A DNA stretch of 64,000 nucleotides from Casuarina equisetifolia (GCA_028551475.1 CM052362.1:9237354-9301353); one strand, 5' to 3'. Positions 33,960 through 47,728 are shown, counted from the first letter of the stretch. The notes: generated by a model from the sequence alone, not told the origin. Program-made: numbers and translations.

Positions 33960-34916
33960 GATATTAACATATATGTTTGTATACTTTTATGCACATGTAT
34001 TGTATTTAAGGAATTGACTTGCATCATGCAATTCCTCATACTTGTTGTTTGTGATATGTGCATAAAAGTTGTAATAGTTACAAAAGTTCAATACTGAACA
34101 AGTAAGTTTTGCATCTATAATAAATAAATCTTATTATTAGGGTTACAACCAAGATCTTATGATTTTTAAATGTGCAATAAACATAGGATACTATTCCACC
34201 ACCACAAAGTTCTAATCCTAGTTGATTTAGACAATCTAAATTTAAAGATGCATGGTTTTCTTCACATACCTACAGTGCTTCTTGGTCAAATAGCTAAGGG
34301 AGAAGCTAAATTAGGTCTTTTAAGAAACAAAACTTTGGTGATGTTATCCATCTAAAGGATTCACAGTTAAACATATTTTATGCAATACCCATTTATAGCA
34401 GTTTTTATAAACATGACATGGAATTATTAAGAAATCTCAAGTCATTATGACAATTTCTATCACCTACCTTTCAATCTTCATTGCATACAACAATCAATTA
34501 TAAGTCTTGGCTCCAAAACAACGTCAAACCTCTATCAATTACAACTAAGTATGAAAATAAGATTGCTCCTTAGAGATCCTTATGAAAAGTTTAAACTCAC
34601 CTAAGACCAATGGAGAAAGGAACATGTAACTAGACATGATGAAAATGGTCCATTAAGCCTAGTGGTGTTACTAGTTATTCTAAAATTTCCCTTGAATTAG
34701 ATTGAAAGTCTAGTATTTGAGGGTTAGGTAAGCATAGGACGTTTAGCTTGATTGACATATACAATGAGCTCTCTCTACTCCCCTAAATATTTTCTTAGTT
34801 AGCTTTAAGCATTCTTTCTATACTAATCAATTATTCATAAAGGATCTCCACAAATGTTTCTATCATGTTTCAATAGGCATTAGTATAAGAAAAATAACAA
34901 GACTATTTAGTTAAAG
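33960..34916. other. 3' flank of phytoglobin copy 1, no recognised gene
   Basis: AT-rich sequence. The 61-codon open frame at 34170-34355 has no recognisable domain and is probably chance. The 3' untranslated region of the hemoglobin gene should lie in the first few hundred bases, but no clear poly(A) signal position could be fixed. Confidence 0.5.
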
Positions 34917-34921
34917 ATTTT

Positions 34922-36112
34922 TGTTTGGTGAATTTTAAATGCAAGTGAACATGTTGAACAAGTAATATAATGATAAAAAAGATATCATCGCATAGAGATT
35001 GATGATTACTAGACTAACTAATTACTAATGGTAAATAACTCCTAGAATTTATCTAACAAGTCCAAATAATAGATGATAGATTAACTAACTAAATCTAAGA
35101 AAACTAAATATATGAAATATGTTAGAGCATATGATTTCACCATAATTACTAGGTACTAATATTGATTATTTATGATTGCAAGAGGAATAATATCTATGTA
35201 ATGGCAGAACTTCCTAATTTATTCACTATCCTATGTCTAGGTATAGCAAACCTATTTAGTTCATTAACTCACTATATCTCTATGTGAATTGAAACGAACC
35301 AAATGTATTAGGATCTATGAACATTCCTAGTTTATATCGAAAGCCACACAAATAATATGGTATATGTCTATCTATATTTAATTTATGGTTACACATTACA
35401 AGAAGCAATTGCATATCATCTTCTATTGGTCTCAAACATGCAAATCATATCATTTAAGTGGTAGCTAATCACTTAAAAGCATTAAACACAATAATATGTA
35501 ACTTCACATAAATAAAATATATTGCAAAACATACTAATCATAACATTCATACCATCATAATTAGGTTTACATCATAGCTTTAACAAAAGTAAACTAGAAC
35601 ATAAAGAAACAATAGGGAAGAATAATAATAGGAATTAAAGAAGCCATCTTAAATCCAAGAATAAGAAGTCTCTCCTCTTTTTTGTCTTCTCTTCAAGAAA
35701 ACCTTAAGTTGTGCTTAATTTCCTCTTCCCCTTCTTTTGTCTCTTCTCTTCTCTTCTCTTAAATAAGGTTAGGTTTAGACCTATCTCTTATCTTACTAGA
35801 AGTGGGTTTTGGAGACCCAAGACAATTGGGTTTTGAACTCCTAACATGACTAGGTTTTCTAAATAATTAGAAAACCTAATAACAATGGAAAATCTAAAGT
35901 CCAAGCCCATCTTGATTTTCTTGATCTTGATATCTTAACCATATAATTAACATCAGGTTCTTTATGCTTATCATTTTTCTCCATGCCTCCTTATGCTACA
36001 AAAACAAGGCAAATTCAAGTAAATAAAGAGGAATTCAAATATTTTCTTATAAGCATTGTATTATTTATTGCCTAAAAATAGGTAAAATAATTCTATAAAA
36101 ATAAAGTTATCA
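34922..36112 (-). mobile_element. Solo Athila-type LTR, minus strand
   Basis: It starts TGTTTGGTGAATTTTAAATGC (complement of the element D LTR end) and ends AGTTATCA (complement of TGATAACT), 1191 bp. The target duplication ATTTT is at 34917-34921 and 36113-36117. Blocks shared with element D include the complement of the region near 43020-43210. No internal element sequence remains. Confidence 0.92.
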
Positions 36113-36117
36113 ATTTT

Positions 36118-36456
36118 GTTGGAACATATGGCATTAAAAAAAAAAGAAAAAAGTTTTTTGAAATCAAAGTTAGCTTAATAAAACCTATATCAAGTAGTCC
36201 AAAGTTTTTCTCCACTAATGTGGTGACATAAACTCAACATCATAAATCCTTATTATATTGTTATTAGGTATTGAGCACAAATCTAACAGATAACCTTAAA
36301 TTGTTATGCCTATTTTAGCCCAGTCCAATTGTTGAGTTGTAACATTTTTATCACTTTCTTAACTAATTGCAGCTTATGTACATACAAATTGAGTTGTATC
36401 ATGGAACTAAACTATGAAAAAAAATCACACTTTTAGATTTTTTCTATCATTATTTT
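36118..36456. other. Unassigned stretch before duplicated segment copy 2
   Basis: AT-rich, with an A-run near 36134-36152. No gene or repeat was recognised. The boundary of the tandem duplication lies at its right end. Confidence 0.4.
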
Positions 36457-36872
36457 AGTTTTGATTGTTACAATTGGTTGCCTTTAACCAATTAGATTTT
36501 TTTCTTCCACAAGTTGCATGATACCATAGATTAGTAGATTGTTTTCCATTTATGACCTTATTGTGAAGTTGTGGTGTCTTTTAGCTTTTTGAAGGAGTTT
36601 GTTTTTTTCTTTTTTTTGCAACTTGTATGGCCAAAAAGGGATATGGGTTGTTTCTTTTGGTTGTTATTTAAATACAAAGAGGGGAAAGGACATTCTTGAT
36701 TTGAAGTTTATAAAGGGGATTGGAATTGGCATTGTAATTAGGATACCACATCCAACTTGTATTTTATTTGAAGGATGTTACCATTTTTATTAGCTAATAT
36801 TTAACTCCTTGAAACTTTATGGAGAAGGAAATGGCTATAGAAGATTGTAGAGTAAGAGATTGACTAGATTAA

Positions 36873-37088
36873 CTCCAATATTTTGCAACATTATTGATCA
36901 GCATGATTTACCTACCTTTTTTAATTATGAAGAAGGTAAAACAAACTAAAGCAAACCTAAATGACCTTTATTGACTTTGACTCCAATATTTTGCAACATT
37001 ATTGATCAGCACAATTCACCTACCTCTTTTAATTGTGAAGAAGGTAAACAAACTAAAGCAAACCTAAATGACCCTTATCAACTCAAGC
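36873..37088 (+). repeat. 108-bp tandem duplication unique to segment copy 2
   Basis: Two adjacent units start CTCCAATATTTTGCAACATT at 36873 and 36981 and include GATCAGCA(T/C)(G/A)ATT and GAAGAAGGTAAA. The matching region of copy 1 (25818-25915) has one unit. Confidence 0.85.
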
Positions 37089-39769
37089 ACCAACCCATAT
37101 TGTTACTCATCATTGTTGTCCCTAAATCATATGTTGAAAACCTTTCTTATGATGGAGAAATTCCTAAATGATTCAAAACAACATGTAGAGCAAGCAAGTG
37201 CATAAAGTATAAAAAGCCAAAAAAAAGTTTGGCTTTGCTAATGCATCATTTCTTTGTCCCACTGATGGTGCTGGGAAAATAGAAAAATTGGACTAATGTC
37301 ATTTACCCATCCTTGAAAAATTAGTTCACCCAATCCTTATATTGTTTATTCCTAGGACAACTAATGTGACGAAAATCTAAGGCACTTCTAGACTTCGATG
37401 TAGAAAACTTACATCCACCTAGAAGCATAATCTTGAGCAAAAACTCCATTATGTAAATTAAACTAATGTATCATTGGTTGAATATTATAAGGCTAACTAA
37501 TGTTTATGGGGGAATTGACACATAAGGGAAGCTAGAGATCTTACACCATATCAATGCAAAGCATGGAAAAGTAAATGACTCCTATTGTAATTTTCATTCT
37601 TGTTTTAATCAATTAGGCTGCATGGAGAAGAGGTCCATGATCCCCTTGAACTTTCTTTAATATGGATTTATATTAGTGTAAAGCCAAGCTTGGATGGAAC
37701 GACTTCTATTTTACTTGTTATGAATCTATTTTATGATCAGTGGGACAAAGGAGATAAGTTAAATTATATGAAGGAAAAGAAAAAATCATGTAGTTGAAAA
37801 ACCTGAGTTGTGCAATATAAGAACCACGACATCGGCTAAAATGTGGTGTCTTTGTCGAATGACAGCTCGTACTTAACTGCACAGCACCCGTCATGCTCAT
37901 GTAGGGAATTGTCAAACGTGTGCGACATACTTGTCAATGAGATTGAATATTTCTTATACAAACGATATCTGTTAATAGTTGATTTGGCACAAGACAATTG
38001 AAATGCCGAAAGGGTAACAAAATGAATACTGCCCTATGAAATTGACACATGAAACGTAAAAGGTCATGTGTGTGGGGCAATATTATAATCAAGTCTTTAA
38101 ACTCATCCAAAGGTTAGAACGTAACAAAAGTCACAATGTTTAGTAGGCGGAGTTTGAATATAATATAAGAGTAATACTCCTTTTATTGGTGAATGCTCTA
38201 ATTAATTAAGGGATGAAATAAACAAATGAAATTACAATAGACAAATATCGGCAAGCTTTACAAAATGTGGTGTCAATTGGGAGATCATCTTCTAAAGTGG
38301 TTACACTACTTTTATTTTTAACTCTAGGTACGTCAGAAAAAAATTTCTAGGACAATTGGTATATTGATCCTTTTCGTGCAAGTCAGTAAAACTTGCAAAA
38401 GGCATGATTTTTCTCTTGGAGAATGATAAAAAAAAATTTATCTAATTCATGAAGTTCAACCTGGGCTTTTAAGAAGAAAGCAAAAGGCATAGCTCATGAA
38501 CGACACTGAATACAACATTCAATGCTATTCTAATATTCCAACTAAAATTCAAATAACCAGAACAAGAAAAGAAAGCATCAAGAAAAGGATGAAGCATCAA
38601 TAATCCAAATCATTAAACGTCTCTATGCAAGAAAATGAAAATAATAGAGAACTTCTTCTCTCGGTAGTGTTGTTGAGAATTATATAAGATTATCATTTTC
38701 GTCATGATATTTATCATTATCGACAATATCCTATAAAGTACCTCCGTTTGGTAATGCCTTGGGACCTCATAATTTGAATTCATAAAACCATCTTCTCGAC
38801 CTTATCACAACCGTGACATAACGGGAGACAAGAACATGTAAGAGGGGGCACTGGTGACCAATCAAATCTAACCTTGAGGTGAAATATATGTTTGTCACTT
38901 TCTTGGAAAACTTCAATAAGAAGGTAATGTCCTTTAGAAAAAAGAATGCTGGAGACGGATTCGGCAGACAAAAAGAAAAGAGAGGAACAAATGTGCAAAC
39001 TAAGCTTACGTAGCCTTTGCTCTTGGCGGCTCTATCGGGCAAGCATAAGCTTGGTAGTCTTTTATAATTAAAATTGATCTAAGACTTCAATGGTGACTCC
39101 TCGGTAGTCAAATCTAATCCCTTGTAATCAATCACTCCCTACTGCAACTGGTTGTCTCAAGCTCACTGATCGGAAGCTACCTGTACCGCAATCATATGCA
39201 TAAGCATACTGCAAGTGGACACCAAAGCTTGATAAATTATTGGAGGGACAGCAACGTTACCTCCACCTCCCATAATGAAAAACTTGGTCTCATGTATAAT
39301 ATCAAAATAATCAGATATATAAATATGTAAGATTGTAGCACATTGAATTATAGGAAACTTTGCATAGAAATGCAGCCCAATCATTGTTTGTTACCTATCT
39401 TTCTCAAATTCCAATTTTCTTCACTGTATTTTGTTTAAACAAAATAGGGGCGGCATCTTGAGGCATGTTTTTTAAAAAAATAAGAATGTACCTAATAACT
39501 ATACCTTGAAGATAAAAAGAGTAGTGCATAAAAACAAAACCCCAAAATATTTAATTGTGCAACCTACATACCAGGTTCTCAGCTTAAAATACACATGTTG
39601 AAAAAACATAAATACCAAGGACCACATGTTGACGTTATCTTATGAAGGCGTATAATTTCCTAGATCAAGTTGATTGTTCCAAAAAGCATTCTTACATGAG
39701 CTTGGATTAGAACCTAGTTGATCAATAATTGAACTAAGTATTCAAGACATGATAGCTATTGTCATGCTT
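37089..39769. other. Long stretch without a recognised gene (copy 2 of unrecognised low-copy sequence)
   Basis: Collinear with 25916-28519. The part 37600-39420 is the best conserved. The longest minus-strand frames (38767-39042, 37718-37915, 39163-39384) are not kept open in copy 1. No domain was recognised. It could be a decayed gene with introns on the minus strand or an unknown repeat. Confidence 0.45.
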
Positions 39770-40860
39770 TTGCTTGAGTTGAAGGATATAAGTTGAAAGA
39801 TATCAGCTTTGAAGGGAGACCACAACTAGCAAAGTGTTATATTCTCTTCACAAATTTTTTGGTTTTAAATTTTTCTACCACCTAAATAGATGCTATATGA
39901 AATTGAAACAATGATTACATTCTTCCTTTGGATTGGAAAATTTGTTGAGTGTTGTGTGGCAAACATGGCCTAGAAGGAAATTTATCATCCTAAAATTTCT
40001 AAAAGATTGGGATTGATAGACATTCACACTTACAATAAGGTGGTAGTTGGGGAACTTTTATGGTCTCCAATGCAAATTACATTAAACTAATTATGGGCTA
40101 GATGGATGGTATCAAAAAATTGTAAGGAAATAAATTTTTTAAGTAGAGATGTAAGGATCATTAGCTTGGGGTTAGAGAAAAATTTTACAATTTAGGAGTG
40201 AATTCTCACAACTAATGACTAAATTAAAGTATAAGCCAAAGGCTATACGACACAAAGAAAGAGTAAAGACAAAATTGAATGGACAAGACTAGTATGGAAA
40301 GCAAGAGTACCAAACATAATTTTATCTATTAGATGATTTTAAAAGAGAAGTTAACCATAACAAATTGAGTGGTAATATGGAACAACTTAGTAGACCTACA
40401 GTGTAACCTTTACCAACAAGAAGAAGAATCCTAAGAACATTTATTCTTTAATTTCAGGTTCATAAATTATATTTTGGGGGCTTTGCTAAGTATAAATGGA
40501 TTATCTTAAAGAATTGAATAATGGAGAGCAAAAGTATGTTGGATGATCAATGTTTTTAAATATAAAAGTTTAACACATCTTTACTTAGTGTACCATTCAA
40601 AATTCTTTTTATCACATTTGAAATAAGGGAATAGAAGAAGATTATAATGGTAGAAGTCTAAACATGTCAACCATTATTGCTAAAATCGAGGACATATGAG
40701 GCAAGATTTCATTAATCATATGAGTGAAGCCTATAACTTGTAATAAGGTTTTGCAAAAGCCTTAAAATTTTTCAAATGTTGTTTTTAAGCCTAAATGAGG
40801 ATGTTGTAACTGAATAATTATATTTTCTTTGGTGATCTATAATGCTTGGACTTTCATAAA
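39770..40860 (+). pseudogene. LINE 3' fragment 1 of segment copy 2
   Basis: It aligns continuously with about 55890-56975 of the intact LINE. Markers are the GG-LQLAKS block near 39815, the GLIDIHTYNK-like block near 40010 and the 3' UTR near 40838. Numerous stops are present. It is fuller than its counterpart at 28520, which has an internal deletion. Confidence 0.78.
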
Positions 40861-41027
40861 TAAAAAATTTGCTCAAAATATAACATGCTAAGGTGGCTAA
40901 ACTATACCTGACTGGGTTTTTTAATGGTAATGCATTAATCCAAGAAGCTAATAGACTTGGCTTACAATTCATTCCTATTTAGCAAATTCTCAAGGATGTT
41001 GTTGAGAGCTTAAAAATAAAAGTTAGA

Positions 41028-41705
41028 AATGAACTCTCAAAACTAATGACTAGATCATAGTATAATATTGTCAAATGCTATGTGATTCTAAGATAAAGTG
41101 GTGAAGAAACTAAATGGGCAAGACTAATCTGGAAATAAGGAGTACCAAAATATAATCTTATTTGTTAAATCATTTTGAAAGACTAGTTAACCATAACAAA
41201 TTGAATGGCAATATGGAGCAACTTAGTGGACCTATAACATTTGCCAATAAGAAAAAGAATCACTAGAACATTCAATCTTTAATTAAAGGTTTACAAATTA
41301 TATTTGGATGGCTTTATTAGTTATAAATGGATTATCTCCAAGAATTGAACAATAAAGAGTATAAGTATGTTGGATGATCAAGAGTATTAAATATAAAGTT
41401 TTGTAACATCCCTACTCATTGTATCATTCAAAGTTGTTTGTATCACATTTGGAAAGAAAAGAATAGAAGAAGGTTTAGTAGTAAAAGTTTAGATAGGTTA
41501 ACAATTATTACTAAAATCAATGACATAAGTGGCAAGATTTCATTAATTAAGGAAGTGAAGCCTATAACTAATAATAAGGTTTTACAAAAGGTTTGAAATT
41601 TACCAAAATGTAATTTTTGAGTTGAAATAAGGATGTTGTTAGTAAAAATTTGTATTTTCTCTAGTGATATATAATACCTAGCCTTTTATCAAAAACTATT
41701 TGTCC
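41028..41705 (+). pseudogene. LINE 3' fragment 2 of segment copy 2
   Basis: It begins abruptly inside the LINE at the point homologous to about 56300 (AAGTTAGAAATGAACTC) and runs to the LINE 3' UTR near 41690. It is preceded and followed by copies of the same 150-bp non-LINE flank, marking a tandem unit rather than an independent insertion. Confidence 0.75.
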
Positions 41706-41865
41706 AAAATATAATGTGCCAAGGTGGCAAAGTGTACCTAACCTAGGTTTTTAAAGGCAATACATAGATCCAAGAAGCTAATAGACTTAGGCCTACAATT
41801 CATTCTTGTGTAGAAAATGCTTAAGGATGGTGCTAAGAGCTTAAAGAGCAAAGTTAGAAGTAAAC

Positions 41866-42121
41866 TCTCATAACTAATGACTAGATGAAAGTATTATATT
41901 GACAAAAGATATGAAGCACTATAAGAGAGTAAAGAAGAATTTTGTTAGGTTAAATGGATTAACTCGAAGAATTGAACATTAGAAAACTAAAATATGTTGG
42001 ATGATCAAGGCTATCAAAAGTAAGAGCTTTGCAGTGACGTTACTCAATATATCTTTCAAGGTTTTATTGTATCACATTTTAAAGTAAAGAAATTAAAGAA
42101 GATTTAGTGATAAAATTTTAG
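41866..42121 (+). pseudogene. LINE 3' fragment 3, left part, cut by element D
   Basis: It starts at the same LINE position as fragment 2, contains INGLTRRIEH-like text, and stops at the TTTAG target where element D entered. The remainder is 58038-58247. Confidence 0.75.
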
Positions 42122-43556
42122 TGATAACTCTATTTTTATAGAGTTATTTTAACTATTTTAGAATATAAATAATACATGTTTTATAAGATAATATTTAAGT
42201 TTTGATATAGTTATGTAAGTTTGTGTTATTTATGCAGCAAACCCCAAAAGAGCAAAAGAAATAAAGGAAAAAAAAGTTACAAAAAGGCACATGAAGAAGA
42301 AAAGGAAGGAAAAATAAATCAAAAGAAGAAAAGAGGAGGCAACATGTAAAGTAGCAAAAAGAGGAGGAAAAGGACAAAAAAGGACAAGAAAGGAAATAAA
42401 CAAAAGGGGCAAAAAAGTGAATTACTAAGGGAGAATCTTAGGTCACGCATCCTAAGATAGCATAAAAGGGCAAAGGAACATGAATTATGGACAAGTGGAA
42501 AGAGGGCGCCACACAAGAGAAGAAGAGAGAGAAGAAAGAGAGGAGAGAGAAAAGAGAGAAAAGAAGAAAAGTCGTGTGTTGCCACCGGAACCAAGGAAGG
42601 GAGGAAAAGCTAGAAAAGAAGGAGAAAACCAAGGAAGAAAAAGAGAAATAAGGGCGCGAAAGCTTCCTTCTACTTCTTATCATTCTTGAATTGTAGGAAT
42701 TCTATAAAGAATTCTTAAAGAAAAGACAGTGTGGTAACAACTTTCCTGTTCTTTTTATTTAAGATGTTTTGCTTAATTTCTACTATTACTTTGGTTTGTT
42801 ATTTCAGTATGTTCTAAACTTCTTTTGTTAGATCGAAGATGTAGCCTAACTATGATTATGTGAATTTTATAAGTTTTATGTTTTACAAGATATTTTATTT
42901 ATGTGAGTTATATATTATTATGCTTAATGCTTTTAAGTGATTGGCCACCACTTGAATGATTTGATGTGCATGTTTGAGACTGAGAGGTAATAATATGAAA
43001 TTGCTTCTTATAATATATAACCATGAATTAAATGTGGATAGACATATACCATGTTGTTTGTGTGGCTTTTGGTGATAAGATAATCGAAAGATTTATTGTA
43101 AACCAAGAATGTTCACAGATACTAATGCATTTGGTTTGTTTCAATTCATGTATAGAAATATAATGAATTAATGAAGTAAATAGGTTTGCTATACCTAGAC
43201 ATAGGATAGTAAATAAATTAGGAAATTCTGTCATCACATAAGTAATATCATTCTTACAGGCATAAACTATGAAAATTCATATCTAGTAGTTATGGTGAAA
43301 TCGGAAGCTCTAACATGTTTCTCATCTTGATTGTTCTTACTTGGATCCGATTTTAATTAACATTGAGTTTTCGTTTTAGAAATTTTAAATTTTAATTCAT
43401 CATCAACAATATTTTGATTTGCTACATAAATTTTAGGATTAATTCAACATTAATACTTAATTAGTTTAGTATTCACTAATCTTCGTGGGATGATACTTTT
43501 TTTATCATTATATTACTTGTTTGACATGTTCACTTGCATTTAAAATTCACCAAACA
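42122..43556 (+). repeat. Element D 5' LTR
   Basis: 1435 bp from TGATAACTCTATTTTTATAG to TTCACCAAACA. A long purine-rich tract (about 42240-42650) gives antisense frames rich in Phe, Leu and Ser that are not genes. It is related to element C's LTR at both ends and in the middle (42960-43210). Confidence 0.93.
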
Positions 43557-43562
43557 AGTTTT

Positions 43563-43580
43563 TCGTGCCGTTGCTAGGGA
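43563..43580 (+). promoter_or_regulatory. Degenerate tRNA-Asp-type primer binding site of element D
   Basis: TCGTGCCGTTGCTAGGGA sits six bases after the LTR, in the same place as the site of element C, with four differences from the ideal complement. Confidence 0.65.
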
Positions 43581-43756
43581 TTGGCTGTTTTACTACTGAT
43601 AAATATTAATACCAAATAAATTCTAAGTTTAATCTAGTTTTTATTTTCTTAAAAAAAATCAATTTTTTTTTGTTTTGTTAGATTTTATTTTTCTTTTGCT
43701 TTATTATTGTTATTTTTCCTTAAAATCATATTTTTTTTAGTTGCTACTTTTCAAAA

Positions 43757-45187
43757 GTGTTACAGACGTGCATGACCCATAGCCAAAGAGAACAACTTGT
43801 TAATCTTGACCCAGAAATTGAATGCACAGTCAGAAAGCAACGAAAGGAGATAAGAGAACAAAGAAGTGAAGCTATAAAAATGGTAGAGAATGATGATTCA
43901 CGCAAGCTTCTAAAAGAATATGTTGCACCAACAGTTCAAGGTGCCACATCAAGTATCAAGAGGCCTGCAATTCAAGCAAACAACTTTGAAATCAAGCCAG
44001 CACTCATTCAGATGCTTCAAAATTCTGTGCAATTTAATGGGCTACCAAACGATGATCCAAATGCTCACATTGATGCTTTTCTTAAAATCTGTGACATGAT
44101 TAAATACAATGGAGTCACAGATGATGCTATTAGATTAAGGCTATTCCCATTTTCTTTAAGAGACAAAGCTAAAAGTTGGCTTTCTTCTTTTCCTGCAAGA
44201 TCAATTACAACATGGGATGATTTGGCTCAGAAATTTCTTAGTAAGTTCTTTCCTCCAGCAAAGTCTGCCAAAATGCGTAACGATATTACCGCTTTTATGC
44301 AAATGGACAATGAATCATTGTATGAAGCTTGGGAAAGATTCAAGGAGCTTTTAAGAAAATGTCCACAACATGGACTACCCATATGGTTATAGGTACAAAC
44401 TTTCTATAATGGGTCTAGTAAAAATCTTCGTTTTATGCTTGATGCAGCTGCAAGAGAGGCTTTGAACAATAAAACACCAAAAGAAGCATATGATCTTTTG
44501 GAGGAAATGGCAAATAATAGTTATCAATGGCCTACTGAGAGGTTACCAATGAGGAAAGCTAGTGGAATTCATGAAGTAGATGCTTACACTGCAATGTATG
44601 CATAAATTGAAAAAATTAACAAGAAAATGGATAACCTGAGTGCTCTAGTCATAAGGATTCAAAACATGTTATGTGATCATTGTGGTGGAGGACATGCAAG
44701 CATACAATGCCAAGTAGGTAACACCTTTGTACAGGGTAGCAAAGATGCTAATTATGTTGGAAATTCAAGTAGGCCACAAAATAATCCATACTCTAACACT
44801 TACAATCCGGGATGGTTTAACCACCCAAATTTTTCATGGAGTAATTCTAATGCAATAAGGCCACCACCAGGATTCAGGCAACTAGAAGAAAAGAAGCCTA
44901 ATTTAGAGGAAATGGTCGCCAAGATGTTACAGAACAACGAAACAAAATTACAAAACCAAAAAACTTCAATTTGAAATTTAGAGGTGCAAATAGGTCAGTT
45001 GGCTAATATGATTTCTGAAAGACAACAAGGTTCACTGCCGAGTAGCATAGAGAAGAATCCTATAGAAGATGCAAAGGTAATAACCTTGAGAAATGGTAAA
45101 CAAGTGGGAAAAGATGACATTGAAAAGGAAAATGTCAAGAATAAGGAAGATGATGTTAGCACACAACCTGAGGACATTATTCCCTGA
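43757..45187 (+). pseudogene. Element D Gag
   Basis: One frame spans 43757-45187, broken by TAG 44390-44392, TAA 44603-44605 and TGA 44972-44974. The retrotransposon Gag domain (about 43980-44400) includes HIDAFLKICDMI, RLRLFPFSLRDKAKSWLSSF and TTWDDLAQKFLSKFFP. The zinc knuckle CDHCGGGHASIQC follows near 44671. The tail is charged (QLANMISERQQGSLPS). The reading shifts to protease near 45180. Gag forms the particle that holds the RNA. Confidence 0.9.
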
Positions 45188-46043
45188 TAATCCCAAGCCT
45201 TATGTGCCTCTTGTTCCATTTCCTCAAAGACTCCAACAACATAAAATAGATAAGCAATTTTCTAAATTTCTTGATGTATTTAAAAAATTGCATATTAACA
45301 TTCCTTTTGTAGATGCATTAGATCAAATGCTCAGTTATGCAAAATTTCTTAAGGAGATATTGAAAAACAAAAGGAAGCTGGAAGAGTATGAAACCATGAA
45401 GCTAACTAAAGAATGCTCAGCCATCTTACAAAACAAACTACCTCCAAAATTAAAAGATCCAGGGAGTTTTACAATTCCTTGTACTATTGGAGATTCTCAC
45501 TTTGATAAGGCATTATGTGATTTAGGAGCTAGTATTAATCTAATGCCTTTTTCTATTTTTAGGAAATTAGGGTTGGGTGAAGTGAAGCCAACCACAATGT
45601 CCCTACAATTGGCTGATTGATCAATTAAATATCTGAGGGGCATTGTAGAAGATGTATTGGTAAAAGTTGACAAATTCATTTTTCCTGCAAATTTTATAGT
45701 ACTTGATATGGAGGAAGACTTTGATGTACCACTTATCTTAGGTCGACCTTTTCTAGCAACAGGAAGAGCTTTGATTGATGTACAACAAGGGAAGTTAATA
45801 TTAAGAGTTCAAAATGATTCTGTCACTTTTAATGTTTTTACTGCTATGAAACATCCATCTGATGATAGTTCTTGCTTTAGGGTTGAAACAATTGATAAGT
45901 TTGTGAATACGATCTTTCAGGAAAAAGCTTTAAAGGATCCACTTGAAGCATGCTTGGTTCACCCAAAGAATGAGGAAGTTGAAAGTGAAGAGATACAGGA
46001 GTATGCCAATCTCATGGAGGCAAATCCACCATATTCCCAATAA
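45188..46043 (+). pseudogene. Element D aspartic protease region
   Basis: The frame holds PFPQRLQQHKIDKQFSKFLD, the linker before protease, then the active-site loop ALCDLGASINLMP with DLGA intact. A TGA at 45618-45620 (arginine codon expected) follows MSLQLAD. LILGRPFLATGRALIDV is then readable. The frame ends at 46043 and RT lies in another frame. Confidence 0.87.
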
Positions 46044-46063
46044 AAAAAACAAAGTTTGAAGAG

Positions 46064-47164
46064 TTGGGACAACACATGACGAAACCTAAGCCATCAATTG
46101 AAAAGCCTCCAACTCTTGAACTCAAGCCCTTACCTTCCCATTTGAAATATGTTTATTTAAATGAAGTTTCTACTTTGCCAATAATTATATCTTCTTCTTT
46201 AACAAAATCAATGGAAGAGAAATTACTTCAGGTGTTGAAAAATCACAAAGGTGCAATTGGATGGAAAATAGCTGACATCAAGGGAATTAGTCCTTCACTA
46301 TGCATGCACAAGATTTTGATGGAAGAGCATTACAAAGCTACTGTTCAACCTCAGAAGCGATTGAATCCAAAGATGCAAGAAGTGGTGAAGGCTGAGGTAA
46401 TCAAGTTGCTTGATGCAGGGATCATTTATCTTATCTCAAATAGTCCTTGGGTAAGTCCTATGCAAGTTGTGCCAAAGAAGGGAGATATGACTGTTCAAAG
46501 AAATGATAATAATGAATTGATTCCAACTAGGATAGTTATTGGATGGTGTGTGTGTATAGATTATAGAAAATTAAATGATGCCACTAAAAAAGATCATTTT
46601 CCTTTACCATTTATTGATCAAATGTTAGAAAGACTTGCAGGACATGAATTTTATTGCTTTCTTGATAGGTATTCAGGGTATAATCAAATTCACATTGCAC
46701 CAGAAGATCAAGAGAAAACCACTTTCACTTGTCCTTATGGTACCTTTGCTTTTAGAAGAATGCCCTTTGATCTTTGTAATGCACCTACCACTTTTCAGAG
46801 ATGCATGATGGCCATTTTTTCTGATATGGTTGAAAAATTCATTGAAATTTTCATGGATAATTTTTTTGTATTTGGTTCATCATTTGACATTTGTTTAGAT
46901 AATTTAGCAAGGGTCTTACAAAGGTATGAGGAGACTAACCTTGTTTTGAATTAAGAGAACTGTCATTTTATGGTGCAGGAAGGAATAGTGCTTGGGCATA
47001 AGATATCTAAAAAAGGATTAGAGGTTGATCGAGCTAAAGTGGAGGTCATTGCCAAACTATCCCCACCAACATCAGTGAAACTTGTTAAAGGCTTTTTGGG
47101 GCATGCAGGATTCTATAGGTGATTCATAAAAGATTTTTCCAAAATTGCTAGACCCCTTTTAAGT
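46064..47164 (+). pseudogene. Element D reverse transcriptase with mutated active site
   Basis: Landmarks are SNSPWVSPMQVVPKKG, the CIDYRKLNDATKKDHFPLPF block, DRYSGYNQIHIAPEDQEKT and FRRMPFDLCNAPTTFQRCM. The active site reads FMDN at 46850-46861 where the family has two aspartates, so the second metal-binding Asp is lost by a GAT to AAT change. Stops occur at 46952-46954 and about 47119. It would be inactive even with the stops removed. Confidence 0.9.
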
Positions 47165-47728
47165 TTGTTGGTTAAAGATGTGAAATATAACTTTTCTGAT
47201 GAATGCTTGCAGGCTTTTAACACTTTAAAGGAAAAGTTAATATCAACACCAATCATGGCGGCACCAAAATGGGACTTACCTTTTGAGCTAATGTGTGATG
47301 CTAGTGATTTTGTAGTAGGAGCTGTGTTAGGACAACGGAAGAATGAAGTTTTTCAGACCATCTACTATGCTAGTCGAACCTTGTCAAGTGCACAATTGAA
47401 TTATTCAACAACAGAAAAAGAACTTTTAACTGTAGTATTTGCTTTTGATAAATTTCGTTCTTATCTAATTGGTTCCAAAGTTATTGTTTATTCTGACCAT
47501 TTTGCTCTCAAGCATCTGCTTGAAAAGAAAGAATCAAAAGCTAGGTTAATCAGGTGGATTCTATTGCTACAAGAGTTTGATTTGGAGATCAAAGATAAGA
47601 AGGGGACTGAAAATCTAGTTGCAAGTCATTTGTCCATAATTCCTAATCTGAAGGAAGAAGATCAACCGATTCTGGAAAAATTTTCCGATGAAAACATTTT
47701 TGCACTCCAATCCATCCAAATTCCCTAA
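47165..47728 (+). pseudogene. Element D RNase H
   Basis: An open stretch with [36 protein letters not shown] and [20 protein letters not shown], the Ty3/gypsy RNase H domain. The catalytic Asp and Glu positions are present. It is in the same frame as RT and ends at a TAA at 47726. Confidence 0.88.

Noticed and set aside
42195..42683. Several Phe/Leu/Ser-rich minus-strand frames resembling membrane proteins
   Set aside because: They are the antisense of the purine-rich tract in element D's 5' LTR; the same frames recur at 50655-50872 and 60428-60843 wherever that LTR occurs.
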